From Aeromonas simiae (GTDB taxonomy: Bacteria > Pseudomonadota > Gammaproteobacteria > Enterobacterales > Aeromonadaceae), in contig NZ_CDBY01000049.1 of NCBI RefSeq assembly GCF_000820125.1, positions 1 through 64,000 on the forward strand: a stretch of DNA of 64,000 nucleotides. Direction: 5' to 3'. Each line of letters opens with the position of its first letter. Positions within the stretch are counted from its first letter, which is position 1. The notes under the pieces are model-generated. The model had not been told where the DNA came from, did no database searches, and saw only the letters and a program-made list of their open reading frames with translations. The translations under genes were made by a program, and so were the position numbers. This document shows, in pieces, positions 1 to 8,616 of the stretch.

Positions 1-1
1 G

Positions 2-1276
2 ACCTATGGGGTCAAATCCACCACCACCGCCACCTTAACTCAAACCGGTCTATTAACCGGCGAGAAGGTTGGCAACACCACGGTCATCGCCAGCATGGAT
101 GAGCTAAGCAGTAACACGGTCACCATTAATGTCACCGCAGCCATCATTACCGCCCTGCACATAACGGCGGAAGAGATATCGCTGGCTAAGGGACAAACAC
201 AACAACTGACCGCCATCGCCACCTACAGCGACAACACCACCGCAGACGTGAGCAATAACGTCACCTGGTTCTTACCAAGCGATACCGCCACAACCACAGT
301 GACCCCTGCCGGGCTGCTGACCGGTGTGGCAATGGGCAGTACCACAGTGACGGCCCATAAAGAGGGGGTGACCAGTAACACCGTTGCGGTCAATGTCACC
401 GCAGCGACCATCACGGCACTCCAGATAACGCCAGAGCAGGTGTCACTCCCCAGGGGAGGGACGCAGCAGCTGATCGCAACAGCCATGTACAGCGACAACA
501 GCACGGCTGATCTCAGCAATGATGTCGCTTGGTTACTCAGCGATAATGACACCGCGACTATGACCTTGACCGGTTTGTTGACAGCCGAGAAGGTCGGACA
601 CACCACGGTCACGGCCAGCATGGACGGCATAGACAGCAATATTGTGACGATTACTGTGACCCAGGCATTTACTGGCGTTGAGGTAAACGGCTTTACCTTT
701 AATATCCATGCAGGGTTTCCGAGCACCGGCTTTATGGGTGCCGCCTTTACCCTCAATACTCCGAGTCACGCCAGCGATTACAGTTGGGTGAGCGACGCCG
801 ACTGGGTCACAGTGAATAACGAAGGGGTCGTGAGCTTTATCTCTCAGGGTAACGCCTCACCGGTCACCATCACCGCCACCCCGACCGCGGGCGGCCTTCC
901 TCTGACCTATACCTTTACACTCAACCGCTGGTTTACCAATCATGGTATAGAGCCAATGTCTTGGGATGACACCGCATACTGGTGTGCAACATTAAGACAA
1001 AGTCAACCCATCGTATCCGATCTCACACTAGGCATGGATTTCATACCAAGCCCGGTGGGTGGGCAAAATATTATTATTAGAAAAATGGGTGCACTGTTTT
1101 CAGAATGGGGAGATACGGCAGCCTATGCTGGCTCTCAATTCGTCTCCAGTTACTATTGGACAGCTGAAACCTACCCCTTTGCTGACACCGTCTACATGGT
1201 AGAAACAAAAGGAGGTAAATCAGTCGTAGGCAGAAATAGTCCCGGCATCTATGGTCTCTGTCAATTGAGTCTTTAA
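2..1276 (+). CDS. Bacterial Ig-like (BIG2) repeat adhesin, 3' end only
   Basis: The open frame runs in from the left edge, so the N-terminus is missing and about 424 C-terminal residues remain. Repeated units of about 85-90 residues share the pattern of a start near ITAL(H/Q)IT, a QQL-A-A-YSDN core and a closing TVTA or NTVAVNVT strand. This is typical of BIG2 domains in surface adhesins of the invasin/intimin type. A different terminal domain of about 190 residues follows and holds a widely spaced Cys pair (in AYWCATL and GLCQLSL), as in the lectin-like tips of inverse autotransporters. Family membership is known-pattern inference. The membrane anchor, if present, lies outside the window. 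Confidence 0.75.
   Translation, partial: TYGVKSTTTATLTQTGLLTGEKVGNTTVIASMDELSSNTVTINVTAAIITALHITAEEISLAKGQTQQLTAIATYSDNTTADVSNNVTWFLPSDTATTTVTPAGLLTGVAMGSTTVTAHKEGVTSNTVAVNVTAATITALQITPEQVSLPRGGTQQLIATAMYSDNSTADLSNDVAWLLSDNDTATMTLTGLLTAEKVGHTTVTASMDGIDSNIVTITVTQAFTGVEVNGFTFNIHAGFPSTGFMGAAFTLNTPSHASDYSWVSDADWVTVNNEGVVSFISQGNASPVTITATPTAGGLPLTYTFTLNRWFTNHGIEPMSWDDTAYWCATLRQSQPIVSDLTLGMDFIPSPVGGQNIIIRKMGALFSEWGDTAAYAGSQFVSSYYWTAETYPFADTVYMVETKGGKSVVGRNSPGIYGLCQLSL
150..672 (+). repeat. Tandem BIG2-encoding repeat units
   Basis: Two full units of roughly 260 bases (about 150-410 and 411-672) encode similar BIG2 domains. The end of a third unit lies at 2-149. The similarity is visible in the DNA: the stretch near 50-105 (gagaaggttggcaac...) recurs with changes near 580-625 (gagaaggtcggacac...). 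Such arrays can expand or contract by recombination. Confidence 0.6.
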
Positions 1277-1320
1277 AATAAAAACTCTCTTTATTAAAAA
1301 TCCATGTTTACCTTCCCTTT

Positions 1321-1349
1321 ACCGCACCTTGTCGTGCGGTTTTTTTTTA
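1321..1349 (+). terminator. Rho-independent terminator after the adhesin gene
   Basis: A perfect 7-bp stem (ACCGCAC / GTGCGGT, loop cttgtc) is followed by eight T residues, 45 bases after the adhesin stop codon. Confidence 0.85.
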
Positions 1350-1527
1350 TAAAGAAAGAAAAGATGGCGGAATAAACTCGTCGAGACCGCTTCGTCAATC
1401 TGTAGGCTAACAGGCATCCTTTGGTGAGGGCTCAGCAGTACCAACTTATCAATGCGAGAGATGGCCTTGAGCCCACTACGGCCATTGCCTACAATGGCGC
1501 ACTTTGCATCGACAACAGGTAATGACC

Positions 1528-1770
1528 ATGAGCGACAACAAACCGGCCCTGCCGGATCATCTGGCGGCCAACCCGCGCAGCCCGCACTATGTGGCCGAAT
1601 GCTTCGAGCACGAGATCGGTATTCGTGTGAACGGCAAGGAGCGCACCAATGTCGAGGAGTACTGCATCAGCGAAGGCTGGGTGAAGATTCCCTCCCCCAA
1701 GGCCAAGGATCGCTACGGCAACCCCATGCTGATCACCGTCAAGGGCAGCGTCGAGGCCTATTACCTCTGA
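1528..1770 (+). CDS. DUF3297 family small protein
   Basis: About 80 residues, matching the conserved core of DUF3297: a PALPDHLAANPRSPH segment, FEHEIGIRVNGKERT and VEEYCISEGW. The function of the family is unknown. I chose the ATG at 1528 because AGG at 1517-1519 gives an 8-base spacing. The ATG at 1522 is possible but lies too close to that site, and upstream TTG starts would add residues not expected in the family. It has its own terminator downstream and no operon partner. Confidence 0.8.
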   Translation: MSDNKPALPDHLAANPRSPHYVAECFEHEIGIRVNGKERTNVEEYCISEGWVKIPSPKAKDRYGNPMLITVKGSVEAYYL

Positions 1771-1860
1771 GTCCTTGGCTCAGCACAAAGAGCCAAGCAG
1801 GCCAGGGCAGCGCGCCACGTGAAGGGAATATCCCCTCCCGCGACCACCTTCGGCCATAAA

Positions 1861-1892
1861 AAAACCTCTGCCTTGGCAGAGGTTTTTTATTT
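1861..1892. terminator. Bidirectional terminator between convergent genes
   Basis: A 9-bp perfect stem (ACCTCTGCC / GGCAGAGGT, 2-base loop) has A residues before it and six T residues after it. It can therefore stop transcription of the DUF3297 gene (+) and of the LacI-type gene (-). Confidence 0.85.
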
Positions 1893-1931
1893 CCCGGCGC
1901 TAACCGGTTCAAACCGCTCGCGGCGCGGCGA

Positions 1932-2879
1932 TCAGCAGGCGCGCACCGAGTCGCGGGTCACCAGCCGCCCATGTAGCCGGCTCTCCTTGTGCAGCACCTC
2001 CCGCCCCTCGCCTCTGGCAATCAGGGCCTGGGCGCACTCGCGGGCAATCTGCTCGACCGGGTACTCGATACAGGTCAATGCCGGTTGCAGGACGGCCGAG
2101 AGCGGGCTTCCCTCCAGCGTGATGAGAGAGACCTCTTCAGGCACCTGGATATTGAACTCTCGCAGCAACTGCATCGCCTCGGCGGCCTGCACGTCGTGCT
2201 GCACCACCAGGGCGGTGAAGGGCAGATAGCGGTTGAGCAGACCGAGCAGGGCCTGGGCGTTGCCCTGGGCATCGATCACCAGCTGCTGGTTATAAGGCAG
2301 GGATTGCTGTTGCAGCGCCTCCTGATAACCGCGCAGGATCTGCTGGCCGGTCGGGGAGCGGCGATCGTCGAGCAGCAAGGCTATCTGACGATGTCCCTTG
2401 CCAAGCAGGAAGCGGCAGGCGCTCTCGCAGGCAAAGGTGAGGTCGTAGCTGATCACCCCCCCTATGTCATCGAGCAGCAGCAGCCGCTCCTCATCGGGCG
2501 GGTTGACCATCAATCCGATGCCAAGCACCGCATCACAGCGCCCACCGAGCAGCTCGTCGAGCGCCTGTTGCTGGGTCTCCTCGCTGTCGGCAAAGCGCAG
2601 CAGCAAACTCTTACCGGCCTGGGTCAGCTGAGATTCAAGCGCGGGCAACAAGGTGGTGAGCAGCTGATGGCTCTGGCTGGTCAGCAGCAGACCGATGCAG
2701 TCGGTTGCCTGGGTCGCCAGCGAGCGGGCCAGCACATTGGGGCGGTAGTTGAGCTGCTCAACGGCCTGCAATACGGCCAGGCGGCTCTCTTCACGCACAC
2801 CGCGCGAGCCGCTGAGCACCCGCGAGACGGTCGCCTTCGAGACATTTGCCAGACGTGAAACATCGGTGATATTAGCCAT
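1932..2879 (-). CDS. LacI/GalR-family repressor of the mannoside/PTS locus
   Basis: 315 residues, the usual length for the family. An N-terminal helix-turn-helix at about residues 4-23 (ITDVSRLANVSKATVSRVLS) is followed by the hinge NYRPNVLARSL and a periplasmic-binding-protein-like sensor domain. It resembles AscG-type regulators of beta-glucoside genes. A 12/14 match to the locus operator lies 12 bases upstream of its start (2891-2904), which suggests autoregulation. The same palindrome sits before the PTS IIB gene and manA. The effector is not shown by sequence; a phosphorylated or free beta-manno-oligosaccharide is a reasonable guess. Confidence 0.9.
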   Translation of the reverse strand: MANITDVSRLANVSKATVSRVLSGSRGVREESRLAVLQAVEQLNYRPNVLARSLATQATDCIGLLLTSQSHQLLTTLLPALESQLTQAGKSLLLRFADSEETQQQALDELLGGRCDAVLGIGLMVNPPDEERLLLLDDIGGVISYDLTFACESACRFLLGKGHRQIALLLDDRRSPTGQQILRGYQEALQQQSLPYNQQLVIDAQGNAQALLGLLNRYLPFTALVVQHDVQAAEAMQLLREFNIQVPEEVSLITLEGSPLSAVLQPALTCIEYPVEQIARECAQALIARGEGREVLHKESRLHGRLVTRDSVRAC

Positions 2880-2890
2880 GGAGTGATTCC

Positions 2891-2904
2891 GGTAACCGGT
2901 TTAC
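2891..2904. promoter_or_regulatory. Putative LacI-type operator, autoregulatory
   Basis: GGTAACCGGTTTAC matches the exact palindrome found at 13043 and 15858 (GGAAACCGGTTTCC) at 12 of 14 positions. It lies immediately upstream of the repressor start codon. Confidence 0.65.
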
Positions 2905-3061
2905 AACTTGTTTCATCGTACCAGATCCCCCACCGACGGCCAATGCGATTGGCCGATTTATCAACAAGGTGACAGCAGAAAAGGGTTTCAAAAGAGGCGT
3001 GGGATCGCCACGCCATGCAACGGGCCCCCCACCGCCGGAAAGCGGCAGGAGGCCAGATGAG

Positions 3062-4162
3062 TTACTTGAGCAGGATGGAGGTCTGCTGGAGCCCCCCGTT
3101 GCCATAGACGATGTCGTTGCCGCGCGGCGAGAGATTGATGCTGCCGTAGTCGTAGGACATGTCGAGCACCTCCTCGGCGCCGGCGCCATTTCCCTTCCAA
3201 GACCAGGCAATCCAACCGACCGACTCATCCTGCGCCTTGTTCAGCAGGTAGTAGTGATCGACGTTGTTGGGCGCCTGGAAGCGCTTGTCACCGAACTCCC
3301 CGAACAGGAAGGTCAGGTTCTGGGCCTTCATCTGGGCGATGGCGGCATCGATCTCGGCACTGGTGTCCCACAGCCAGTGGTAGGCGTGCAGGGAAAACAG
3401 CAGGTTCTTCCTGGCATCGGCAGTGAGCAGCTCGCTGCCGCGTCCGGCGAGGAAGCTCTGCACATACTGGCCACAGTGGGCCGCGTCAATCACCAGCGGC
3501 ATGGTGTAGCCACCATCGCGCAGCTGCTTGATGAGACCCTTGTAGGTCGCGACGAAATCCGCGTAATTGTTGGTGTCCTCCCCCCACTCGTTGGCGATGT
3601 TGAGCAGGATCTTGCCCTTGTATTTGGCATCCTGCATCACCGCCTTCCAGCTGCCGAGCCACAGCGAGCTGACGGCGCTTTGCAGCGGCTGCGGATTGCT
3701 CTGGCAGGTCACGTCACTCTCCCAATACATGGGCATGGCGACCATGTTGCGCGCGACGATGGCATCGAGCGCACTGCGCAGCTGCTGCGCCGTGGTGCTC
3801 TTGCGCAGTTGCAGGCGCACCAGGTTGGCGCCGGTATTGGCGATCGGCGTGATGGCGGCCAGCGCCGCCCCTGGGTTGTCGCCGTACTGCAAGTTGATGC
3901 CACGGGCGACAAAGCGCTGGCCAGTGGCGGAATAAAGCTGGCCCTCTTTCACGTACATATCGCCGCTGCCGGGGGGCGGTGTGGTGCTGGCCACCTTGCA
4001 GCTCTGGTTGTTCTCCCAACCCCAGCCGTCGCCGTCAGGGTCGCTGGCCGATGAGGCACAGGTCGGGTAAGTGGTCGCGGCCAGGGCCGATGGGCTCAGC
4101 AGCAAGGCGGGGAGCGTGCAGCAGCCAAGCAGCATGGCAGCGATAATTGTCTTGTTCTTCAC
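3062..4162 (-). CDS. Secreted GH5 endo-beta-mannanase-like enzyme with CBM10-like module
   Basis: 366 residues from a GTG start. AGGA sits 7 bases before this GTG; an in-frame ATG further upstream would add 22 residues before the signal peptide. The signal peptide ends near residue 28 (PSALA). Residues about 31-58 resemble a small CBM10-type module (DGWGWENNQSC with two Cys). The GH5 domain follows from about residue 68. The acid/base is Glu192 in IANEWG and the nucleophile is Glu289 in LFGEFGD. The layout around these residues (LVIDAAHCGQ, SLHAYHW) is like bacterial GH5 mannanases, though a cellulase specificity cannot be excluded. It is the last gene of the minus-strand series, 214 bases after the CBM gene, so it may have its own promoter. 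Confidence 0.82.
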   Translation of the reverse strand: MKNKTIIAAMLLGCCTLPALLLSPSALAATTYPTCASSASDPDGDGWGWENNQSCKVASTTPPPGSGDMYVKEGQLYSATGQRFVARGINLQYGDNPGAALAAITPIANTGANLVRLQLRKSTTAQQLRSALDAIVARNMVAMPMYWESDVTCQSNPQPLQSAVSSLWLGSWKAVMQDAKYKGKILLNIANEWGEDTNNYADFVATYKGLIKQLRDGGYTMPLVIDAAHCGQYVQSFLAGRGSELLTADARKNLLFSLHAYHWLWDTSAEIDAAIAQMKAQNLTFLFGEFGDKRFQAPNNVDHYYLLNKAQDESVGWIAWSWKGNGAGAEEVLDMSYDYGSINLSPRGNDIVYGNGGLQQTSILLK

Positions 4163-4376
4163 GTATCTATCCTTTTGTTTATCCACGGGATAAGCGGTCA
4201 TTCCATAACCTGGACAGCGATACCGCACGACTCATTGCCACGGCATGATGGAAATACACCACCGGTGTTTTATCCGGGGCCGGCAGGGCCAACCACAGAT
4301 AATCAGGGCCCTTGTTGTGATGGGTCTTGCTGGGCAAAAAATGGCTGCCGGCTCACGCACGCAGCCCTATTGATGA

Positions 4377-4826
4377 TTAGTCGCTCGTCACCTTGATCGA
4401 TTTCACGAACATATAGCCCCAGTCATTGGGCGCCTTGCCAAAGCTGATGTGGTTGCTGCCCGCTTGCAGCGTCACCGGGATCACCTTCTCCTCACCGACC
4501 TCACTGGTCTGGGGAAAATCGATCTGCTGCGGCTCGCCCCCATTGATCACCAGGGTGTTCTTCTTGCCGCCCCACTTGGCGTTGAAAAAGAGGTGCAGCC
4601 GGTATTGGCCCGCCTTGGGCAGCGCCACCGTCCAGGTCACCTTGTCCCCCTCGCTGGCAAACGGGCCGAGAAAGCCGTCGGCACCGATGGCCAGCTGATC
4701 CTTAGGGCTGGCGACCACATTGAGCTGGCCCTCCTTAGCCGATTGCTCGGCCAGCACCTGCTGCGCCATGCTCGGCACGCTGAGCAGCGCCGCCAGCGCG
4801 GCCCCCATCAACACGCGTTTCTTCAT
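4377..4826 (-). CDS. Stand-alone secreted carbohydrate-binding module
   Basis: 149 residues. A signal peptide (MKKRVLMGAALAALLSVPSMA) is followed by a single domain at about 31-147 with no catalytic region. That domain is clearly paralogous to the C-terminal domain (about 610-727) of the neighbouring large mannanase. Shared segments include KEG-L-VV, ADGF-GPFA-EGD, KWGGKKN, FPQT and DWGYMFVKSI. A CBM35-like beta-sandwich that binds mannan or uronates is plausible but inferred. The start has a strong site (AAGGAG, 6 bases). It lies 87 bases downstream of the large mannanase gene. Confidence 0.8.
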   Translation of the reverse strand: MKKRVLMGAALAALLSVPSMAQQVLAEQSAKEGQLNVVASPKDQLAIGADGFLGPFASEGDKVTWTVALPKAGQYRLHLFFNAKWGGKKNTLVINGGEPQQIDFPQTSEVGEEKVIPVTLQAGSNHISFGKAPNDWGYMFVKSIKVTSD

Positions 4827-4913
4827 TTTTGGCTCCTTGGCTAAGCGAGGTGGGCACGGCCCCTCGCCGCGACAAAACATGAAGCGGGCAGCACTGGGGC
4901 TGCCCGCCTTGCA

Positions 4914-7103
4914 TTACTGCGCCATCACCTGGATGGATTTCACGAACATGTAGCCCCAGTCACCGGCGAACTTGCCAAAACGGATCTCGTTCTTGCCCTG
5001 CTTGAGCTGCACCGGGATCACCTGCACCTGGCCGGCCTCGTCGGTCTGCGGGAACTCGATCGGGTAGCTGTCGCTGCCGTTGATGACCACGCTGTTCTTC
5101 TTGCCGCCCCACTTGCCGTTGAAGTGCAGGTGCAGGTTGAAAGCACCGGCCCAGGGAGCCTCGACATGCCAGCTGATATGGTCGCCCTCGTTGGCAAATG
5201 GGCCGGCAAAACCGTCCGCCGCCACGGCCAGCTGGTTCTCGGCGCTCTTGACCACGTGAAGCGCCCCCTCCTTGACACCGAGCACGGCAGAGCTGAACGC
5301 GCAGTAGCTGGCCGGCAGCTCGCCATTGGCCTTTGTCACCTGCACCTTGATGGACTTGGCGCTCTGCGCCAGGCCGTCATCGGCGCTGAAGGTCAGCTGG
5401 TACTCGCCAACCTGGGGGAACCAGGCGCGGGTTGCCGCCTGATCGGCGTGGCAGAAGTGGGCCTTGAGGGGCCCGCTGCTGCGCCACCCCACCTTGACCT
5501 GCGGGGTCGGCAGCTGGTCGTCGCGCCAGGCGCCGTGCAGCAAGACCCCCTGATCCAGCGTGGTGGTGAGATCGCGCCCGGCCTCCACCACCGGCGGCAG
5601 GTTCTGCTGGGTGTGCTTGATTGCGATGACGTTGGAGGGCTGGGAGACCCCCGACTCATTCTTGGCGATGACCCGGTAGTAGTAGGTCTGGCCCAAGGTG
5701 AGCGAGCGGTAGTCATCGCTAAACAGGCTCATCTTGCTCGGGTCCCACTCGTTGCGACCGTCCGAGAGATCCTTGCCGACCCGGCTCCATGGCCCCGTGG
5801 CGGCAGGGGCGCGCTCGATGTCATAGCTCCGCCCCACCGGCGCCCCCATCCAGTTGATGGCAAACGGTGAGTGGCTCTGGCGCAGCACGGGCGCATCCGG
5901 TGCCGGCAACGCAGGGGTCTGCTCAAGGCCGGCCATCTGGGCCGAGGCCTGGCGCACCAGGTTGACCACCTCCATCTCCTGATTGGCCTTGCCCTCGACC
6001 GGGAAGCCGGGCAGGTGATAGCTGTAGTGACCCGTGTACTCCTTGTGCCAGTAGAAGCCGCCGTCGTGGCGATGGCCGCGGAACCCCCAGATAAAGCCCC
6101 CCGCCGCCTTGGCGCCGTTCACCTCGCTGTGGACGATGGACTGCATGATGTGATTGAGCTCCTGGTGATCGAGCAGGCCAAACTCCCCCACCAGATAGAC
6201 CTTCTTGCCGGCGATGGCCGCCAGATCCTTTTTCACCTGATCCGGGTGGTTGTTGCCGGCGTTGGTGTAGTAGTGGTTGCTGATGATGTCGACGTTCGGA
6301 TCCTTGAGGGAAAAGTCATTGATCTTCTTGTAGGTGCCGTCGATGACCAGCTGGTGCGGGGCGAGCTGCTTGATCCAGGCCGCGGTCTGGGTCAAGAAGG
6401 CCTCGTTGGTGCTCTCCAGCTCGTTGCCGGTTTCCCAGGCCATGATCGCCTTCTCGTCGTAGTAGTGACGACCGGTGACCGTGTTCTTGCGGGTGATCAC
6501 CTGGCGGATGATCTCCCGATAGGCCTGATAGGTCTTGCTCGAGGTGTTGTAGAAGTCGTCGGCCTTCTCCTTATAGAAGGCCGCCAGCTGCTCGCGGCCC
6601 CCCCACCACCACCAGTGATCGATGAAGGGGAGGATGAGGCGCAGCCCCTGCTTGTCGGCCTCGGCAATCATGTTGTCATAGACCACCATGGCCTTCTCGT
6701 TGAGGCGCGGCATCCCCTCGGCCGTGGCGGGCGCCAGGATGTGGGTCTCGCGGCCGCACGCCTTGTCGCTCTCTTGCTGCACCGAGAGGACATAGACCCG
6801 CTGGGCCTTGGCGCCGGTCTGCACCATGGCGCGGATCCAGTTGGCTTGCTCCTCGGCGGTCGGCCACTTGAAGTACTGACCCCAGCCGCGCGGGTCGGCC
6901 TTGCACACGCCGCGCGCATCATCCTCGATGCGGTGCAGCTCGGGGGCGTGAATGCCGGCGAAGCGAAACGCCTGCTTGCCATCCATCAGGGCAGCGCCAT
7001 CACGGGTGATGAAGTGCTCAAAGTGCGAGGGGGCGGCCAGGGCGCTGCCGGCCAGGGCCGACAGCACACACAAGTTCAGGGTATTGAGTAATACGCGTTT
7101 CAT
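4914..7103 (-). CDS. Multidomain secreted GH5 mannanase (GH5, FnIII-like, PKD-like, CBM)
   Basis: 729 residues. Signal peptide to about residue 24. GH5 catalytic domain about 25-390, with acid/base Glu228 in AWETGNELE and nucleophile Glu307 in YLVGEFG; this is the pattern of GH5_7-like mannanases. A fibronectin III-like segment (about 402-498, ending YYYRVIAKNESG), a PKD/Ig-like segment (about 503-592) and a C-terminal binding domain (about 610-727) follow. The binding domain is paralogous to the separate secreted module encoded next. The ATG at 7103 has AAGGAG upstream; longer in-frame extensions lack a signal peptide. It lies 11 bases after the porin gene, so the two are probably co-transcribed. 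Confidence 0.85.
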   Translation of the reverse strand: MKRVLLNTLNLCVLSALAGSALAAPSHFEHFITRDGAALMDGKQAFRFAGIHAPELHRIEDDARGVCKADPRGWGQYFKWPTAEEQANWIRAMVQTGAKAQRVYVLSVQQESDKACGRETHILAPATAEGMPRLNEKAMVVYDNMIAEADKQGLRLILPFIDHWWWWGGREQLAAFYKEKADDFYNTSSKTYQAYREIIRQVITRKNTVTGRHYYDEKAIMAWETGNELESTNEAFLTQTAAWIKQLAPHQLVIDGTYKKINDFSLKDPNVDIISNHYYTNAGNNHPDQVKKDLAAIAGKKVYLVGEFGLLDHQELNHIMQSIVHSEVNGAKAAGGFIWGFRGHRHDGGFYWHKEYTGHYSYHLPGFPVEGKANQEMEVVNLVRQASAQMAGLEQTPALPAPDAPVLRQSHSPFAINWMGAPVGRSYDIERAPAATGPWSRVGKDLSDGRNEWDPSKMSLFSDDYRSLTLGQTYYYRVIAKNESGVSQPSNVIAIKHTQQNLPPVVEAGRDLTTTLDQGVLLHGAWRDDQLPTPQVKVGWRSSGPLKAHFCHADQAATRAWFPQVGEYQLTFSADDGLAQSAKSIKVQVTKANGELPASYCAFSSAVLGVKEGALHVVKSAENQLAVAADGFAGPFANEGDHISWHVEAPWAGAFNLHLHFNGKWGGKKNSVVINGSDSYPIEFPQTDEAGQVQVIPVQLKQGKNEIRFGKFAGDWGYMFVKSIQVMAQ

Positions 7104-7114
7104 GCTTGCTCTCC

Positions 7115-8461
7115 TTAGAACCACACTTCGCCCTGGACACCGAAGTTCCAGGTGCTGGTCTTGCCGCTGCGCGAATAGGCGCCGGCCGAGAGGGTGCCCG
7201 TGCCCCAGTCGTAGTTGCCGTCGATGGCATCGGCTACATCGCGGTCCCACTTGGCGTAGGTGGCGAACAGGCGCAGCTGCGGCCGGCTCCAAAAGCCGGA
7301 GTCGAAGGTCAGGGTCGGCGCTATAGTGGCCTTGGTCATGCCGCCCTTGCCCTTGCTCCCCTCCACTCCCTTGAAGTTGTCGTCGTCGAGGTACTCGTAG
7401 CCGACCTCATACTGCATGGCGAAGTTCTTGGTGATCTGCTGCATCGGACGCACGCCGGCCACCCACATGCTGCGGCCCCAACCGCTTTCATCACCGGTCC
7501 ACCAGCGGTAGTTCTTGTCTTTTTGATAGAAGGCGAAGGTCGAGACATCCCAGCCATTGCCGAGGGAGGCCATGCCATCGAGCACCAGGCGCCAGGATTG
7601 GGTGTCATCGAGGTTGGCCCAGCCCCAGCCGTTCTTGCCAAGGGAGTCGCCAGCCGCCAGACCGCGGCCAAACTGGGCGACGATGCGCGAATAGCCACCA
7701 CTCAGGCCATAGAAGCCGTCGAGGTTATAGATACCGGTGATGCCGTAGCCCTTCTCGGCGCTCTGCTTCCAGCCGTTGCCCTCGTTCTGGTTCATGTGGT
7801 GGGCGACCAGTTGCAGGTCGATGGGGCCGCCGCCCAGCTTCTTGAACCACAGGTTGAGGGAGTAGTCGTCCGGGTAGCCCTGCTCATCCTTATCGTGGGG
7901 ATAGCGTTTGGCCTCGTCGCTCGGGGTGAAGGCGTACAGGCCGACGTCGAACTTGGCAAAGCCGAGATCGATGTTGTCGGCCCCGCCGCCGGTGCCGTTG
8001 TACTGGATGTACTCCCAGTCAAACTGGTGGCTGGAGGTGTTGGAGCTGCTGTAGCGCTTGCCGCCCCAAAACACCACGTCCGGCGCGAAGTCGAGCTTGG
8101 TCAGCTGGGCGTAGGCCTCGCGCACCTGCAACTCATGGCCATCGTCGTCGATACAGTTCCAGTCGGCGGTGCAGTCGGTCTCGTGGGTCAGGTTGGCCTG
8201 GATCTTGGCCACCGGGCCGGCGTCGGAGGTGAGGGTCACCTGGGGGATCAGCTCGAGCTTGGTGTTGTCTTCGTTGCCAAGGCGCCACTTGCCGTCCGGC
8301 ATCAGGCTGACGGAGTCGACCCGGTTGCCGTCCTGGTTGGCCAGCACGCCGGAGCGCACATAGCCGTGCATGGCGAAGTCGTACTTGTCTGCCAGCGCAG
8401 TGCCACTGAACATGGCCAAGGTGAGCAGAGACAGAGGCATGATTTTGTTGATGTTTTCCAT
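7115..8461 (-). CDS. Maltoporin (LamB)-family sugar porin
   Basis: 448 residues. A signal peptide ends near GTALA. The mature protein begins DKYDFAMHGYVRSGV, like the first beta strand of LamB, ScrY and BglH porins, and ends in Phe (EVWF) as outer membrane barrels do. Many alternating aromatic strands are visible. Placed between the sugar kinase and the mannanase, it most likely admits manno- or gluco-oligosaccharides made by the secreted GH5 enzymes; the substrate is inference. The start has AAGGAAGAG upstream. A 155-base gap with a nested hairpin separates it from the kinase gene. Confidence 0.88.
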   Translation of the reverse strand: MENINKIMPLSLLTLAMFSGTALADKYDFAMHGYVRSGVLANQDGNRVDSVSLMPDGKWRLGNEDNTKLELIPQVTLTSDAGPVAKIQANLTHETDCTADWNCIDDDGHELQVREAYAQLTKLDFAPDVVFWGGKRYSSSNTSSHQFDWEYIQYNGTGGGADNIDLGFAKFDVGLYAFTPSDEAKRYPHDKDEQGYPDDYSLNLWFKKLGGGPIDLQLVAHHMNQNEGNGWKQSAEKGYGITGIYNLDGFYGLSGGYSRIVAQFGRGLAAGDSLGKNGWGWANLDDTQSWRLVLDGMASLGNGWDVSTFAFYQKDKNYRWWTGDESGWGRSMWVAGVRPMQQITKNFAMQYEVGYEYLDDDNFKGVEGSKGKGGMTKATIAPTLTFDSGFWSRPQLRLFATYAKWDRDVADAIDGNYDWGTGTLSAGAYSRSGKTSTWNFGVQGEVWF

Positions 8462-8501
8462 TTTCTCTTCCTTTTTATAACGTCCAACTGAAGTGGCGTA
8501 A

Positions 8502-8563
8502 GCCGCGCCGCACCACCGGCAACGCTCCCCTGCGGGCAGCACATCCCCGCACGGTGGCGCGGC
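8502..8563 (-). other. Nested hairpin in the kinase-porin intergenic gap
   Basis: GCCGCGCC (8502-8509) pairs with GGCGCGGC (8556-8563). Inside, TGCGGG (8531-8536) pairs with CCCGCA (8546-8551). There is no T tract on either side, so this is more likely an mRNA processing or stability element, or an attenuator, than a strong terminator. Confidence 0.5.
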
Positions 8564-8616
8564 ACCATGTCCTTTTTCTGTGTGGTTGAGGGTCGCCCCG
8601 CAGGGCGACGGCATGA

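Noticed and set aside
1504..1527. TTG start giving a longer DUF3297 protein
   Set aside because: The extra residues are not part of the family core and the ribosome site suits the ATG at 1528.
2969..4054. A 361-codon plus-strand frame opposite the GH5 gene
   Set aside because: The minus-strand frame has a signal peptide, CBM and catalytic motifs. The opposite frame has none and no ribosome site.
4245..4265. ACCGGT-centred sequence upstream of the smaller GH5 gene as a fourth LacI-type operator
   Set aside because: Beyond the central bases it matches the palindrome poorly (few flanking positions agree), so it is probably chance.
4314..4329. TGTGA-containing CRP-like site upstream of the smaller GH5 gene
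   Set aside because: Only the left half matches; the right half agrees at about two of five key positions.
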